Assembly: GCA_014385265.1 (NCBI GenBank)
Contig: JACRTJ010000016.1
Coordinates: 62,001 to 126,000, forward strand
Reading direction: 5' to 3'
Length of the DNA: 64,000 nucleotides
Source: Enterocloster hominis (ex Liu et al. 2021)
Lineage (GTDB): Bacteria; Bacillota; Clostridia; Lachnospirales; Lachnospiraceae
Of the stretch, positions 53,472 to 62,221 are shown in pieces; positions within the stretch are counted from its first letter, which is position 1, and each line of letters begins with the position of its first letter. The notes beneath the pieces are model-generated. The model was not told the origin of the DNA. It worked only from the letters and a program-made list of their open reading frames with translations, and made no database searches. The translations under genes were made by a program, and so were the position numbers.

Positions 53472-54202
53472 TTATCTGCCAAGAAGAGAGATATCTCGTT
53501 CAAATTCCCGGGCGCTCAGACAGAGTTCTGTTACCCGGTCCCAGTTTTTACAGACAACTGGGGCAAACTGTTCAAAAATCCGGGCTCGTTTGTTTTTTCC
53601 GGAAATTCGTATACCATGATATATCTTCTTCTTAGCGATGACATTTTCCCAGGGGTTTTCCATAAATTCAATTTCGGGCAGGTTATCGTAGGCGGCAGCG
53701 ATCCAGGCTTCGGTGCTGTCGCAGGGGATAGCGATGCAGGTACGGTCTGTTTCTTTTAACCATGAACGGATCAAAGACTTCAGGTGTTCCATATAACCGG
53801 AAACGGGTGCGTTGTGCTCAGGGCAGGGAAGCAAGACAGGGCAGTTATTCCGGTATTCTGGTTTAATGTCACACTCCAAAGGATTCCGGATATTTTGGAG
53901 GGGCATTTCACTGAGCCACACCCGCAATGGGAGACTTTCTCCTTTCTGGATACGTCACCATCCATCTGAATGACCAGAAAGTCCAACGCGGGCTGAATTT
54001 TATCCATAAGCTGCATCCGGATACTGGCGTAATCATGACACCATTTCCAGACGCCTTTCCATCCGTTCCCGTATTGTCCGCGCAGATCAGGCTCAGGCTG
54101 AAGCAGTACAAAATAGTTGGTATCTCCGGTTATAAGATTAATAACATTTTTAAGGATGATGTAGTCGGTTGGACCTTCACAAATAATCCCTATATTTTTC
54201 AT
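53472..54202 (-). pseudogene. TOPRIM-like nuclease partner of the ATPase, frameshifted
   Basis: Two overlapping minus-strand frames together make a protein of about 243 residues. Frame 1 (from 54202) starts MKNIGIICEGPTDYIILK and has MDGD at 80-83, the Glu and Asp-x-Asp features of a TOPRIM-like domain, then a Cys/His-rich patch HCGCGSVKC. The second frame continues as NIRNPLECD to LLGR, ending at 53472. The shift is at the T4 run 53893-53896; one extra base there would join them as PSK-NIRN. Frame 1 alone ends at 53780. The ATG overlaps the ATPase stop (ATGA), so the two genes are coupled. It could be a real lesion, a recoding event or a sequencing error. Confidence 0.7.
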
Positions 54203-55383
54203 AGCAGTGATGGAACACCTCCCAGTCTTCCGCTGATCCAGAGCCTGGATAAAGGAAGACCTTCATCGATCAGCTCCTGGGAAACAGAAATCCGCCGGAT
54301 CTGGGCATATCCGTTACTGTCACGGTCTACGGCAAACAGCCGTATATCGTCATTCTGCAGGTCCAGTCCATCCAGTACCAGCGGATTATGGGTGGTCAGA
54401 AAAACATGCTTATTATTCTGGATAATCTGTTCACAGAACACCTGGATCATTTTTTTTGCCAGGCGGGGATTTAACGCGTGGTCAAAGCTGTCTACTGAGA
54501 AAATAGATGGACCCATGGGATGCATGGCAAGCGTCAGCATGAACAGGACATATAAGGCTCCCTCGCTGGCATCATAACCGGTAAAACGAGCGGTATCCTT
54601 CATATAGCGGTCTGTAAATTCAATGACCTGGCGTGTTGTGGGGATATTGGCGTTGATCGTTGTTTTTTTTGGCGTATCCACAGATATATCGGAGGCCCAG
54701 TCGATCATGTCAAGGATGTCATCCATATATAAATTTCCGAAAAACAGATCCCCGTCGTTTTCATGGATCAGTGTCCGGATCGCCTCGGCCAGACGTCCGC
54801 CATTCAATCCGACAGGAGAAACCTGATTGGGATCTGGGATCGTGCCTCTCAAAGTCAAGGTGTTTGGCTGGAAAATACCGTAAGATGAAAAATCCTCCGC
54901 GATTTTGCGGCCGGTTGTCAGTTCTGGGTCATTATCAATGAGAAAGAAGCCGATATAACTGTTGGACTGCTGCTGGGAGGCATTGCTGCGTCCCCATATT
55001 TTTTCTCCGTTCTGAAGAAATGCCTCAGAGTGGTATTTCCAATAGTCGGTATCAGTAGGAGTTGTCAGATGTACATCGTAACGGAATTTATCTGTACAGC
55101 AGTCATCTTCCCATTCCAGGGAAAGATCGATCATGGATCGTTGTCTCTTAAGATCCTTGAAACTGGATTTGTAAAGCGAGGGAATACTAAGGCGCACGCC
55201 TTTGCGCTGGAGGCTGGAAGAATCGACACGGTCGGTCATAGCCGCACTTAATAAACCGATCGCTTCCAGGATCGTAGTTTTTCCAGAACCGTTGGCACCG
55301 ATAAATACATTGACTTTACCAGGTTCGAAGGCTGCGTTATACAGGGACTTAAAGTTCCCAAAAGTAATTTTTCGTATATTCAT
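54199..55383 (-). CDS. ABC/OLD-like AAA ATPase, candidate defence protein
   Basis: A 394-residue ATPase of the AAA_15/AAA_21 (SMC/OLD-related) type. It opens MNIRKITFGNFKSLYNA; Walker A is GANGSGKT (29-36), a signature-like DASEGAL is at 271-277, Walker B IFSVDSFDHALNPRLA has Asp298, and the H-loop is LTTHNPLV (329-336). It has no C-terminal nuclease domain itself; the coupled downstream gene supplies a TOPRIM-like partner. This two-gene plan resembles phage-defence pairs such as AbiL, PARIS or RloAB-like modules, an analogy from memory. A promoter and an XRE regulator lie upstream. Confidence 0.85.
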   Translation of the reverse strand: MNIRKITFGNFKSLYNAAFEPGKVNVFIGANGSGKTTILEAIGLLSAAMTDRVDSSSLQRKGVRLSIPSLYKSSFKDLKRQRSMIDLSLEWEDDCCTDKFRYDVHLTTPTDTDYWKYHSEAFLQNGEKIWGRSNASQQQSNSYIGFFLIDNDPELTTGRKIAEDFSSYGIFQPNTLTLRGTIPDPNQVSPVGLNGGRLAEAIRTLIHENDGDLFFGNLYMDDILDMIDWASDISVDTPKKTTINANIPTTRQVIEFTDRYMKDTARFTGYDASEGALYVLFMLTLAMHPMGPSIFSVDSFDHALNPRLAKKMIQVFCEQIIQNNKHVFLTTHNPLVLDGLDLQNDDIRLFAVDRDSNGYAQIRRISVSQELIDEGLPLSRLWISGRLGGVPSLL

Positions 55384-55407
55384 AATTGCTGCCCCTTTCT
55401 AAAATAC

Positions 55408-55437
55408 AGTATAGCATAATCCATGAATTAAATACAA
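55408..55437 (-). promoter_or_regulatory. Promoter of the ATPase-nuclease pair
   Basis: On the minus strand TTGTAT (55437-55432) and TATACT (55413-55408) are spaced 18 bases, giving a short leader before the ATPase ATG. It lies downstream of the regulator gene, so the pair can be expressed separately from the regulator. Confidence 0.55.
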
Positions 55438-55534
55438 ACATTTTCCGGTGTTTAGCCATATCTAATCTTAGGATTACTGTGCTTGTAAAAATAAGGGGCA
55501 GCTGCGTATGGGAGAGAAGATGCGGCTGTCTGGT

Positions 55535-55888
55535 CTATGGGTATTCTTTTTCTTTATCAAGCTGAAGATAGAAGGCGAAGAGTTTCAAGGCACGCTTGAT
55601 TTCTGTATCAGAATACTGGCGGCAGAGTATATTGAAAAATTTATAATTTTCTGATGAAGGGGATTCCTGTTTTCCGAATAAAAGATAATCAACAGAGACA
55701 TGGCAGGTATACGCAATCTGGGCAACTACATCCAGACTGGCAGTACGTTTTCCCTGTTCAATCAGTGCGAGATAAGACGATGAAATATGTATCATATCAG
55801 CAAACACTTCCTGGGTTTTGTTCTGGGTATTTCTGAGTTCCCGGATCCGCTTTCCCATTGATTCCAGATCAACCGTATATGTATCCAA
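55535..55888 (-). CDS. XRE-family transcriptional regulator
   Basis: A 117-residue protein with a Cro/C1-type helix-turn-helix in residues 8-70 (IRELRNTQNKTQEVFADMIHIS, then SSYLALIEQGKRTASLDVVAQIA). The C-terminal helical part probably dimerises. The start is a TTG at 55888 with AAGGAGG 6 bases upstream. It precedes the ATPase-nuclease pair on the same strand, 151 bases away, and is a good candidate to repress it. Repeats in its own upstream region suggest autoregulation. Confidence 0.87.
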   Translation of the reverse strand: MDTYTVDLESMGKRIRELRNTQNKTQEVFADMIHISSSYLALIEQGKRTASLDVVAQIAYTCHVSVDYLLFGKQESPSSENYKFFNILCRQYSDTEIKRALKLFAFYLQLDKEKEYP

Positions 55889-55931
55889 TGGTGGCCTCCT
55901 TTTTTCTAAATATCTTATATTACATAATAAA

Positions 55932-55971
55932 ATGGAAATATATGGAAATCATATCATTCTAAAATATAGAA
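55932..55971. promoter_or_regulatory. Candidate XRE operator region
   Basis: Two ATGGAAAT direct repeats (55932-55939 and 55942-55949) are spaced one helical turn apart. An inverted repeat TTCTA-N5-TAGAA (55957-55971) follows. They lie in the A/T-rich gap just upstream of the regulator start. Confidence 0.4.
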
Positions 55972-56061
55972 AGCATTTCTGCCCCCATCATTCGTTCTTG
56001 AATCTGATCCCGTCCACTGCTATAATTTCTTTAAAATCTACCACACAAGGGGGAATTCACC

Positions 56062-57030
56062 ATGTACGACGTGACAGCCATCGGAGAGCTTCTGATCGAT
56101 TTTGCAGCCAGGGATACGGATGCGGCCGGGTATCCCACCATGAAGGCAAATCCGGGCGGAGCGCCGGGAAATTTCCTGGCGGCTCTAAGTAAATACGGGC
56201 TCCGGACGGCATTTCTGGGCAAGGTGGGAACGGACGCCTTTGGCGGGCTGCTCATAAATACCCTTAAGGAGGCCGGGATCGAGACAAAGGGGATCCGGCA
56301 GGACAGCTCGGTGTTCACGACCCTGGCCTTTGTTACCTTTGACGCCGGAGGAGACCGGTCCTTCAGCTTCGCCAGAAAGCCGGGGGCGGATACGCAGCTT
56401 TCCTTTGAGGAGCTGGACCTGGAGCTGATCGACCAGGCAAAGGTATTTCATTTCGGCACCTTAAGCCTCACAGACGAGCCGGTGCGCGCAGCAACGAAAC
56501 GGGCGGTGGAATACGCCCGGAAAAAGGGAGGGTGGATCACCTTTGATCCGAACCTGCGGCTTCCCCTGTGGAACACGCCGGACGAGGCCAGGGAGCAGAT
56601 CCTCTGGGGGCTTTCCCAGGCGGATGTGGTGAAGATCAGCGACGAGGAGGCGGAATTCCTCTGGGGGATCACCGACGAAGAGAAGGCGGCTGAAAAGCTC
56701 CAGAAGGAATTCGGCGTAAAGCTTTCCATGGTGACCATGGGCCCCAGGGGTGCGTATCTGTCCAATGAAAAGGCGGCCGCCCGGGCAGCTTGCCCCAGAG
56801 TGATGCCGGTGGACACCACGGGAGCCGGGGATATTTTCGGGGGAAGCGCCGTGGCCTGGCTTTTAAAGTCCGGGAAAGCGCCGGAGGAGCTGGATGAAAA
56901 AGAGCTGGCCGCCATGGGCGCTTTCGCATCCACAGCGGCCAGCCTGTCCACAGAAATGCCCGGAGGGATCCCCAGTATCCCATCGGAGGAGGCGGTCCTT
57001 AAAAAGCTCCGGGGATCAGAAGCCGTATAA
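56062..57030 (+). CDS. PfkB-family sugar kinase, probable fructokinase
   Basis: A 322-residue ribokinase-fold enzyme. The N-terminal substrate region is GGAPGNFLAALSKYG (about 32-46), and the ATP/anion-hole motif with the catalytic aspartate is DTTGAGDIFGGS near 252-263. Best fit is fructokinase (ScrK/Frk type), which phosphorylates fructose to fructose-6-phosphate. No sucrose genes are adjacent. AAGGGGG precedes the ATG. It is convergent with sigG, 14 bases away. Confidence 0.88.
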   Translation: MYDVTAIGELLIDFAARDTDAAGYPTMKANPGGAPGNFLAALSKYGLRTAFLGKVGTDAFGGLLINTLKEAGIETKGIRQDSSVFTTLAFVTFDAGGDRSFSFARKPGADTQLSFEELDLELIDQAKVFHFGTLSLTDEPVRAATKRAVEYARKKGGWITFDPNLRLPLWNTPDEAREQILWGLSQADVVKISDEEAEFLWGITDEEKAAEKLQKEFGVKLSMVTMGPRGAYLSNEKAAARAACPRVMPVDTTGAGDIFGGSAVAWLLKSGKAPEELDEKELAAMGAFASTAASLSTEMPGGIPSIPSEEAVLKKLRGSEAV

Positions 57031-57044
57031 AAGAAGGGGAGCGG

Positions 57045-57821
57045 TCAGGACAGATAGCTCCGCATGGTCTTCAGTGCATTTTTTTCCAGCCTGGAGACCT
57101 GGGCCTGGCTGATGCCCACCTCCTCCGCCACCTCGGTCTGGGTGCGGCCCTCATAAAAGCGCATGCGGATGATGTTCCGCTCCCGGTCCGGGAGCCGTTT
57201 CATGGCCTCGTTTAAGGAAAGCTGCTCAATCCAGTTTTCCTCCCTGTTTTTCTTATCGCTGATCTGGTCCATGACATAAAGGGGATCGCCGCCGTCGGTA
57301 TAGACAGGCTCATAAAGGCTCATGGGCGTCTGGATGGCGTCCATGGCGTAGGTGATCTCCTCTTTGCTCAGACCCACCTCATCAGCGATTTCCATGATGG
57401 TGGGTTCTTTCATGTTCTTTTTCATGAGATTTTCTCTGGCGTAGATGGCTTTGTAGGCAGTGTCCCGCAGGGAGCGGCTGACACGGATGGAATTGTTGTC
57501 CCGGAGATACCGGCGGACCTCCCCCAGGATCATGGGGACCGCGTAGGTGGAGAAACGGACATTCTGGGTGATGTCAAAATTGTCGATGGCCTTGATGAGA
57601 CCGATGCATCCGATCTGGAACAGGTCGTCCACGTTCTCGTTATTTCCGGAGAAGCGCTGGATGACGCTTAACACAAGACGCAGATTTCCTTTGATGTAAT
57701 CCTCCCTGGCCTGCTTATCGCCGGCCAGGATCCTTTTAAAAAGCTCTTCCTTCTCTTCTGTGGTAAGTAACGGCAGCTTGGCCGTATTGACTCCGCATAT
57801 TTCAACCTTATAACCGGACAT
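57045..57821 (-). CDS. sigG: Sporulation sigma factor SigG
   Basis: A 258-residue sigma-70 family protein that directs late forespore transcription. The opening MSGYKVEICGVNTAKLPLLT is typical of SigG. Region 2 (DDLFQIGCIGLIKAIDNFD, FSTYAVPMILGEVRRYLRDN), region 3 and region 4 (ERNIIRMRFYEGRTQTEVAEEVGISQAQVSRLEKNAL) are intact. It stands alone here rather than next to spoIIGA-sigE. An AGGAGG site lies 7 bases before the start. No forespore promoter could be assigned with confidence. Confidence 0.96.
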   Translation of the reverse strand: MSGYKVEICGVNTAKLPLLTTEEKEELFKRILAGDKQAREDYIKGNLRLVLSVIQRFSGNNENVDDLFQIGCIGLIKAIDNFDITQNVRFSTYAVPMILGEVRRYLRDNNSIRVSRSLRDTAYKAIYARENLMKKNMKEPTIMEIADEVGLSKEEITYAMDAIQTPMSLYEPVYTDGGDPLYVMDQISDKKNREENWIEQLSLNEAMKRLPDRERNIIRMRFYEGRTQTEVAEEVGISQAQVSRLEKNALKTMRSYLS

Positions 57822-57935
57822 ATCCTTACCTCCTGGATCATTCTCTGGATTTTGCTATATTGAGAATGATGTACGGTTTTGGTAAGGATTATACCGGAGG
57901 CCGGCTGGTAAATTCTGCAGGCCTGTTTTAACGGG

Positions 57936-58706
57936 TTATTCTGTCATGTTCTGACGGTAAAGGATCAGAAGGCCCCGCAGCAGGAGATCCGCGTCGTAAA
58001 TGATCTTATGGGTGCAGAGGGGAGTGATGAACCGGGACATGCCTCCAGTGGCCACCAGAGTCGCCGGTTCTCCTAATTCTGCCTCCATCCGGTCGATGAG
58101 CCCGTCCAGCATGGCGGCGTTGCCGTACATGATGCCGTTTCTCATACACTCGATGGTATTTTTTCCGATGGTCCGTTTGGGAACATCCAGGTTGATCCTG
58201 GGAAGCTGGGCCGTATTGGACACCAGGGAATTTAAAGAGACCTTGACGCCGGGCAGGATCACGCCGCCGATGTAGGAGCCTGCCTTATCCACCACATCCA
58301 TAGTGGTGGCGGTCCCCATATCGATGATGATGATAGGGCCCTCATACTTCGCAATGGCCGCCACCGCAGCCACGATCCGGTCGCCGCCTACGGCCTTAGG
58401 GTTGTCCATTTTAATGTTTAAGCCGGTCTTCATGCCAGATCCCACTAAAAACGGCCGTTTTCCGGTGATCTTTTTTACGGCCGAGGAAAGAGGGGCGTTT
58501 AAGGGCGGTACAACGGAGGAGATGATGGAGCCCTCGATGTCGCTCCGTTTTACCTTGTGTATTTCCAGGATGTTTTTCAGCATGATGGCGTATTCCAGGC
58601 TTGTCTTGCGGTCGTCGGTGGTGATCCGCTCTTCAAAATATGTGGACTGGTCATCCAGCCCGCCCACGACGATATTGCTGTTTCCCATGTCTACGGCTAA
58701 AATCAT
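57936..58706 (-). CDS. coaX: Type III pantothenate kinase
   Basis: A 256-residue kinase of the ASKHA fold that phosphorylates pantothenate, the first step of CoA synthesis. The phosphate-binding N-terminus MILAVDMGNSNIVVG, GGDRIVAAVAA and IDMGTATTMDVV (around the catalytic region) are clear. The ATG at 58706 was chosen for a GGAG site 8 bases upstream; the frame is open to 58724. It diverges from coaBC, which acts two steps later in the same pathway. Confidence 0.94.
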   Translation of the reverse strand: MILAVDMGNSNIVVGGLDDQSTYFEERITTDDRKTSLEYAIMLKNILEIHKVKRSDIEGSIISSVVPPLNAPLSSAVKKITGKRPFLVGSGMKTGLNIKMDNPKAVGGDRIVAAVAAIAKYEGPIIIIDMGTATTMDVVDKAGSYIGGVILPGVKVSLNSLVSNTAQLPRINLDVPKRTIGKNTIECMRNGIMYGNAAMLDGLIDRMEAELGEPATLVATGGMSRFITPLCTHKIIYDADLLLRGLLILYRQNMTE

Positions 58707-58785
58707 AAAGAAAACTCCTTCCACATTTGAATCGTAAGTGATATAATTAAGTGCTATGTACGATCATTATTTTTTAATGAAAGTG

Positions 58786-58814
58786 ATTTTACCACAAAAT
58801 AATCGGAAATACAA
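58786..58814 (-). promoter_or_regulatory. Promoter of coaX
   Basis: On the minus strand TTGTAT (58814-58809) and TAAAAT (58791-58786) are spaced 17 bases. It lies in the 122-base gap shared with coaBC. Confidence 0.5.
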
Positions 58815-58828
58815 CGGAGGATTCCAAA

Positions 58829-60040
58829 ATGTTGAAGGGAAAAACAGTGCTTTTATGCGTGACAGGGAGTATTGCGGCCTATAAGATCGCTTATCTGGCC
58901 AGCGCGCTGAAAAAATTAAGGGCCGATGTCCATGTGATCATGACAGAAAACGCCACCAATTTCATCAATCCCATTACCTTCGAGACGCTGACCGGGAACA
59001 AGTGCCTGGTGGACACCTTTGACCGGAATTTTGAGTTTTCCGTGGAGCACGTTTCCCTGGCAAAGCTGGCGGATGTGGTGCTGGTGGCTCCGGCCTCTGC
59101 CAATGTGATCGCAAAGCTGGCCCATGGCCTGGCTGACGATATGCTGACCACCACCGTCCTGGCCTGCACCTGCAAAAAGATCATAAGCCCTGCCATGAAC
59201 ACCCGGATGTTTGAAAATCCCATCACCCAGGATAATTTAAGGATCTGTGAACGGTACGGGATGGAGGTGATCTCCCCGGCCAGCGGCTATCTGGCCTGCG
59301 GGGATACGGGAGCCGGGAAAATGCCGGAGCCGGAGGTACTGCTCCAGTATATTTTAAAGGAGATCCGGTATGAAAAGGATCTGGCCGGGAAAAAGATCTT
59401 AGTGACCGCCGGTCCCACCAGGGAGGCCATCGATCCGGTCCGCTACATCACCAACCACTCCACCGGGAAGATGGGATACGCCATTGCGAAGACCGCTGCG
59501 TACCGGGGGGCCCAGGTGACTCTGGTCACAGGACCGGCGGAGGAGAAGCCGCCCATGTTCGTGGACCTGGTGCCGGTGGAGAGCGCCAAGGAGATGTTTG
59601 AGGCCGTGACCGCCAGGAGCGCAGGGCAGGACGCCATCATAAAGGCAGCGGCGGTGGCTGATTACCGGCCTAAATTCGTCAATACGGAAAAGACAAAGAA
59701 AAAGGACGGGGATATGGCGATCCAGCTGGAGCGCACCGACGATATCTTAAAGTGGCTGGGAGAGCATAAGAAAGAGGGCCAGTTCCTCTGCGGCTTTTCC
59801 ATGGAAACGGAGCATATGCTGGAAAATTCCAGGGCAAAGCTGGAAAAGAAGAAGCTGGATATGATCGTGGCCAATAACCTGAAGGTGGACGGGGCTGGCT
59901 TCGGCACCGATACCAACGTGGTGACGCTGATCACCAGAGAAAAGGAGACGGAGCTTCCCAAGATGTCCAAGGAGGACGTGGCCGGAAGGATCCTGGACGC
60001 TGTTTTTGGAATGGAGAGGAAGGAGCCGGAGGATTTTTAA
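58829..60040 (+). CDS. coaBC: Bifunctional phosphopantothenoylcysteine decarboxylase/synthase
   Basis: A 403-residue fusion. The N-terminal FMN-dependent decarboxylase (CoaC, about 1-190) shows GSIAAYK, PASANVIAKLAHG, PAMNTRMF and the catalytic cysteine in GYLACGDTG. The C-terminal synthetase (CoaB) begins VTAGPTREAIDPVRYITNHSTGKMG. It converts phosphopantothenate and cysteine to phosphopantetheine. Divergent from coaX, with ACGGAGG before the ATG. Confidence 0.95.
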   Translation: MLKGKTVLLCVTGSIAAYKIAYLASALKKLRADVHVIMTENATNFINPITFETLTGNKCLVDTFDRNFEFSVEHVSLAKLADVVLVAPASANVIAKLAHGLADDMLTTTVLACTCKKIISPAMNTRMFENPITQDNLRICERYGMEVISPASGYLACGDTGAGKMPEPEVLLQYILKEIRYEKDLAGKKILVTAGPTREAIDPVRYITNHSTGKMGYAIAKTAAYRGAQVTLVTGPAEEKPPMFVDLVPVESAKEMFEAVTARSAGQDAIIKAAAVADYRPKFVNTEKTKKKDGDMAIQLERTDDILKWLGEHKKEGQFLCGFSMETEHMLENSRAKLEKKKLDMIVANNLKVDGAGFGTDTNVVTLITREKETELPKMSKEDVAGRILDAVFGMERKEPEDF

Positions 60041-60140
60041 GACGGAACGGGTCTGGCCCAGATTATACTTGACGAATGGTGAATTTATTGGCAAAATAAG
60101 GATGTTGTGATTTTAAGACGTTTGAATTGGAGGTTTTCCA

Positions 60141-61733
60141 TTGGCAGCTTTTGCAGATGAAATAAAGAGACGGCGCACCTTTGCGATCATTTCGCACCCG
60201 GACGCCGGTAAGACGACACTGACTGAAAAATTCCTTCTTTACGGAGGAGCCATCAATCTGGCGGGAACCGTAAAGGGAAGGAAGGCCACAAAGCATGCGG
60301 TCTCCGACTGGATGGAGATCGAGAAGGAGAGGGGAATTTCCGTTACCTCTTCGGTTTTACAGTTTAATTATGAAGGCTACTGCATCAATATCCTGGACAC
60401 GCCGGGCCATCAGGACTTCTCGGAGGATACCTACCGGACCCTTATGGCTGCGGACTCGGCGGTGATGGTCATCGACGGCTCCAAGGGTGTGGAGGCACAG
60501 ACCATCAAGCTTTTCAAGGTCTGTGTGATGCGCCATATCCCGATCTTTACCTTTGTGAACAAAATGGACCGGGAGGCCAGGGATCCCTTTGAGCTGATGA
60601 GCGAGATCGAAGAGGTCCTGGGGATCCATACCTGCCCCATCAACTGGCCCATCGGCTGCGGCAAGAATTTTAAGGGCGTATACGACCGTCAGACAAAGCA
60701 GATCACCACCTTCACGGCCGCCATGGGAGGCCAGAAGGAGGTGGCCAGCAGGACCTTCGACGTGGAGGGCGCGGATGTGGACTCCATCATCGGCCAGGAT
60801 TACCACGCCCAGCTCAGGGATGATATCGAGCTTTTAGACGGAGCCAGCGATGAATTTGACCAGGAGTTAGTAAACCGCGGCGAGCTTTCTCCGGTGTTCT
60901 TCGGTTCGGCTCTGACCAACTTCGGCGTGGAGACCTTCCTGGAGCATTTCTTAAATATGACCTCCTCCCCGCTTCCCAGAAAGACTCTGGATGGCCAGGT
61001 GGATCCGTTTGATGAAAAGTTTTCCGCCTTTGTATTTAAGATCCAGGCCAACATGAACAAGGCCCACAGGGACAGGATCGCGTTCATGCGGATCTGCTCC
61101 GGAAGGTTTGAGGCTGGAATGGAAGTGAACCATGTCCAGGGCGGGAAGAAGATCCGTCTGACCCAGCCCCAGCAGCTGATGGCAGAGAGCAGAAAGATCA
61201 TCGAGGAGGCGTACGCCGGAGACATCATCGGCGTATTTGATCCGGGTATTTTCTCCATTGGAGATACCTTATGCGCTCCCGGCGGGAAATTCCAGTTTGA
61301 GGGGATCCCCACCTTTGCTCCCGAGCACTTCGCCAGGGTGCGCCAGATGGATACCATGAAGAGAAAGCAGTTTATCAAGGGCATCAGCCAGATCGCCCAG
61401 GAGGGAGCCATCCAGATCTTCCAGGAGTTCAATACAGGCATGGAGGAGATCATCGTAGGCGTTGTGGGCGTCCTGCAGTTCGAGGTGCTGACCTACCGCC
61501 TGGAGAACGAGTACAACGTGGAGGTAAAGCTGGAGCAGCTTCCCTTTGAGTATATCCGGTGGATCGAGAATCCAGGCGAGGTGGATGTGGCCAGGATCCA
61601 GGGTACCTCCGATATGAAGCGGATCTGTGATCTGAAGGGCAATCCGCTGCTCCTGTTCATCAATAGCTGGAGCGTCGGGATGGTGGAAGAGAGAAACCCA
61701 GGCTTAAGACTGGCTGAGTTCGGACGGAATTAA
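60141..61733 (+). CDS. prfC: Peptide chain release factor 3
   Basis: A 530-residue translational GTPase that removes RF1/RF2 from the ribosome. G1 SHPDAGKTTLTEK, G3 DTPGHQDFSED and G4 NKMDREARDP are intact, followed by domain II and the RF3 C-terminal domain. The start is a TTG at 60141 with GGAGG 7 bases upstream. A weak promoter, TTGACG (60069-60074) and CAAAAT (60092-60097), may lie before it. Confidence 0.94.
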   Translation: MAAFADEIKRRRTFAIISHPDAGKTTLTEKFLLYGGAINLAGTVKGRKATKHAVSDWMEIEKERGISVTSSVLQFNYEGYCINILDTPGHQDFSEDTYRTLMAADSAVMVIDGSKGVEAQTIKLFKVCVMRHIPIFTFVNKMDREARDPFELMSEIEEVLGIHTCPINWPIGCGKNFKGVYDRQTKQITTFTAAMGGQKEVASRTFDVEGADVDSIIGQDYHAQLRDDIELLDGASDEFDQELVNRGELSPVFFGSALTNFGVETFLEHFLNMTSSPLPRKTLDGQVDPFDEKFSAFVFKIQANMNKAHRDRIAFMRICSGRFEAGMEVNHVQGGKKIRLTQPQQLMAESRKIIEEAYAGDIIGVFDPGIFSIGDTLCAPGGKFQFEGIPTFAPEHFARVRQMDTMKRKQFIKGISQIAQEGAIQIFQEFNTGMEEIIVGVVGVLQFEVLTYRLENEYNVEVKLEQLPFEYIRWIENPGEVDVARIQGTSDMKRICDLKGNPLLLFINSWSVGMVEERNPGLRLAEFGRN

Positions 61734-61763
61734 TTGATATTAATAAGGAAAGGAAGGGATCCT

Positions 61764-62210
61764 ATGAGCAAGATCGAGCTTGTACGTGCAGCTATGGTAG
61801 AGGCCATGAAGGCCAAGGATAAGGACAGGAAGGATTCTCTGTCCATGCTTTTATCTGCTTTAAAGAATGCAGAGATCGACAAGCGTTCTCCCCTGACCGA
61901 GGACGAGGCCAATGCAGTGATCAAAAAGGAATTAAAGCAGACCAAGGAGACCATGGATACGGCCCCCGCAGACCGGACCGACATCATCGAAGAGGCCAGA
62001 AAGCGGATGGAGGTATACCAGGAGTTTGCTCCGGCAGACCTGACTGTGGACCAGATCACAGAGATCATAAACGGAGTTTTAAAGGAGCTGGAGATGGAAG
62101 CGCCGACGGCCAAAGATAAGGGACGGATCATGAAGGTCTTAATGCCCCTGGTAAAGGGAAAGGCAGACGGAAAAGTGGTCAATGAAGTGCTGGCCGGAAT
62201 GATGAAATAG
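61764..62210 (+). CDS. yqeY: GatB/YqeY domain protein
   Basis: A 148-residue helical protein of the YqeY family, related to the tail domain of GatB. Features include the N-terminal AMKAKDKDRKDSLSMLLSALKN and C-terminal KADGKVVNEVLAGMMK. A role in tRNA-dependent amidotransfer has been suggested for the family but not proved. It follows prfC by 30 bases with GGAAGGG upstream. Confidence 0.9.
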   Translation: MSKIELVRAAMVEAMKAKDKDRKDSLSMLLSALKNAEIDKRSPLTEDEANAVIKKELKQTKETMDTAPADRTDIIEEARKRMEVYQEFAPADLTVDQITEIINGVLKELEMEAPTAKDKGRIMKVLMPLVKGKADGKVVNEVLAGMMK

Positions 62211-62221
62211 GAGGCAGAAAC

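Noticed and set aside
53885-53900. Programmed -1 frameshifting in the TOPRIM-like gene
   Set aside because: The site does not fit the X-XXY-YYZ slippery heptamer in the zero frame and no clear downstream pseudoknot was seen; a single-base loss or read error is simpler.
57822-57935. A sigma-F or sigma-G promoter for sigG
   Set aside because: Several partial matches exist on the minus strand, but none has both boxes at acceptable spacing.
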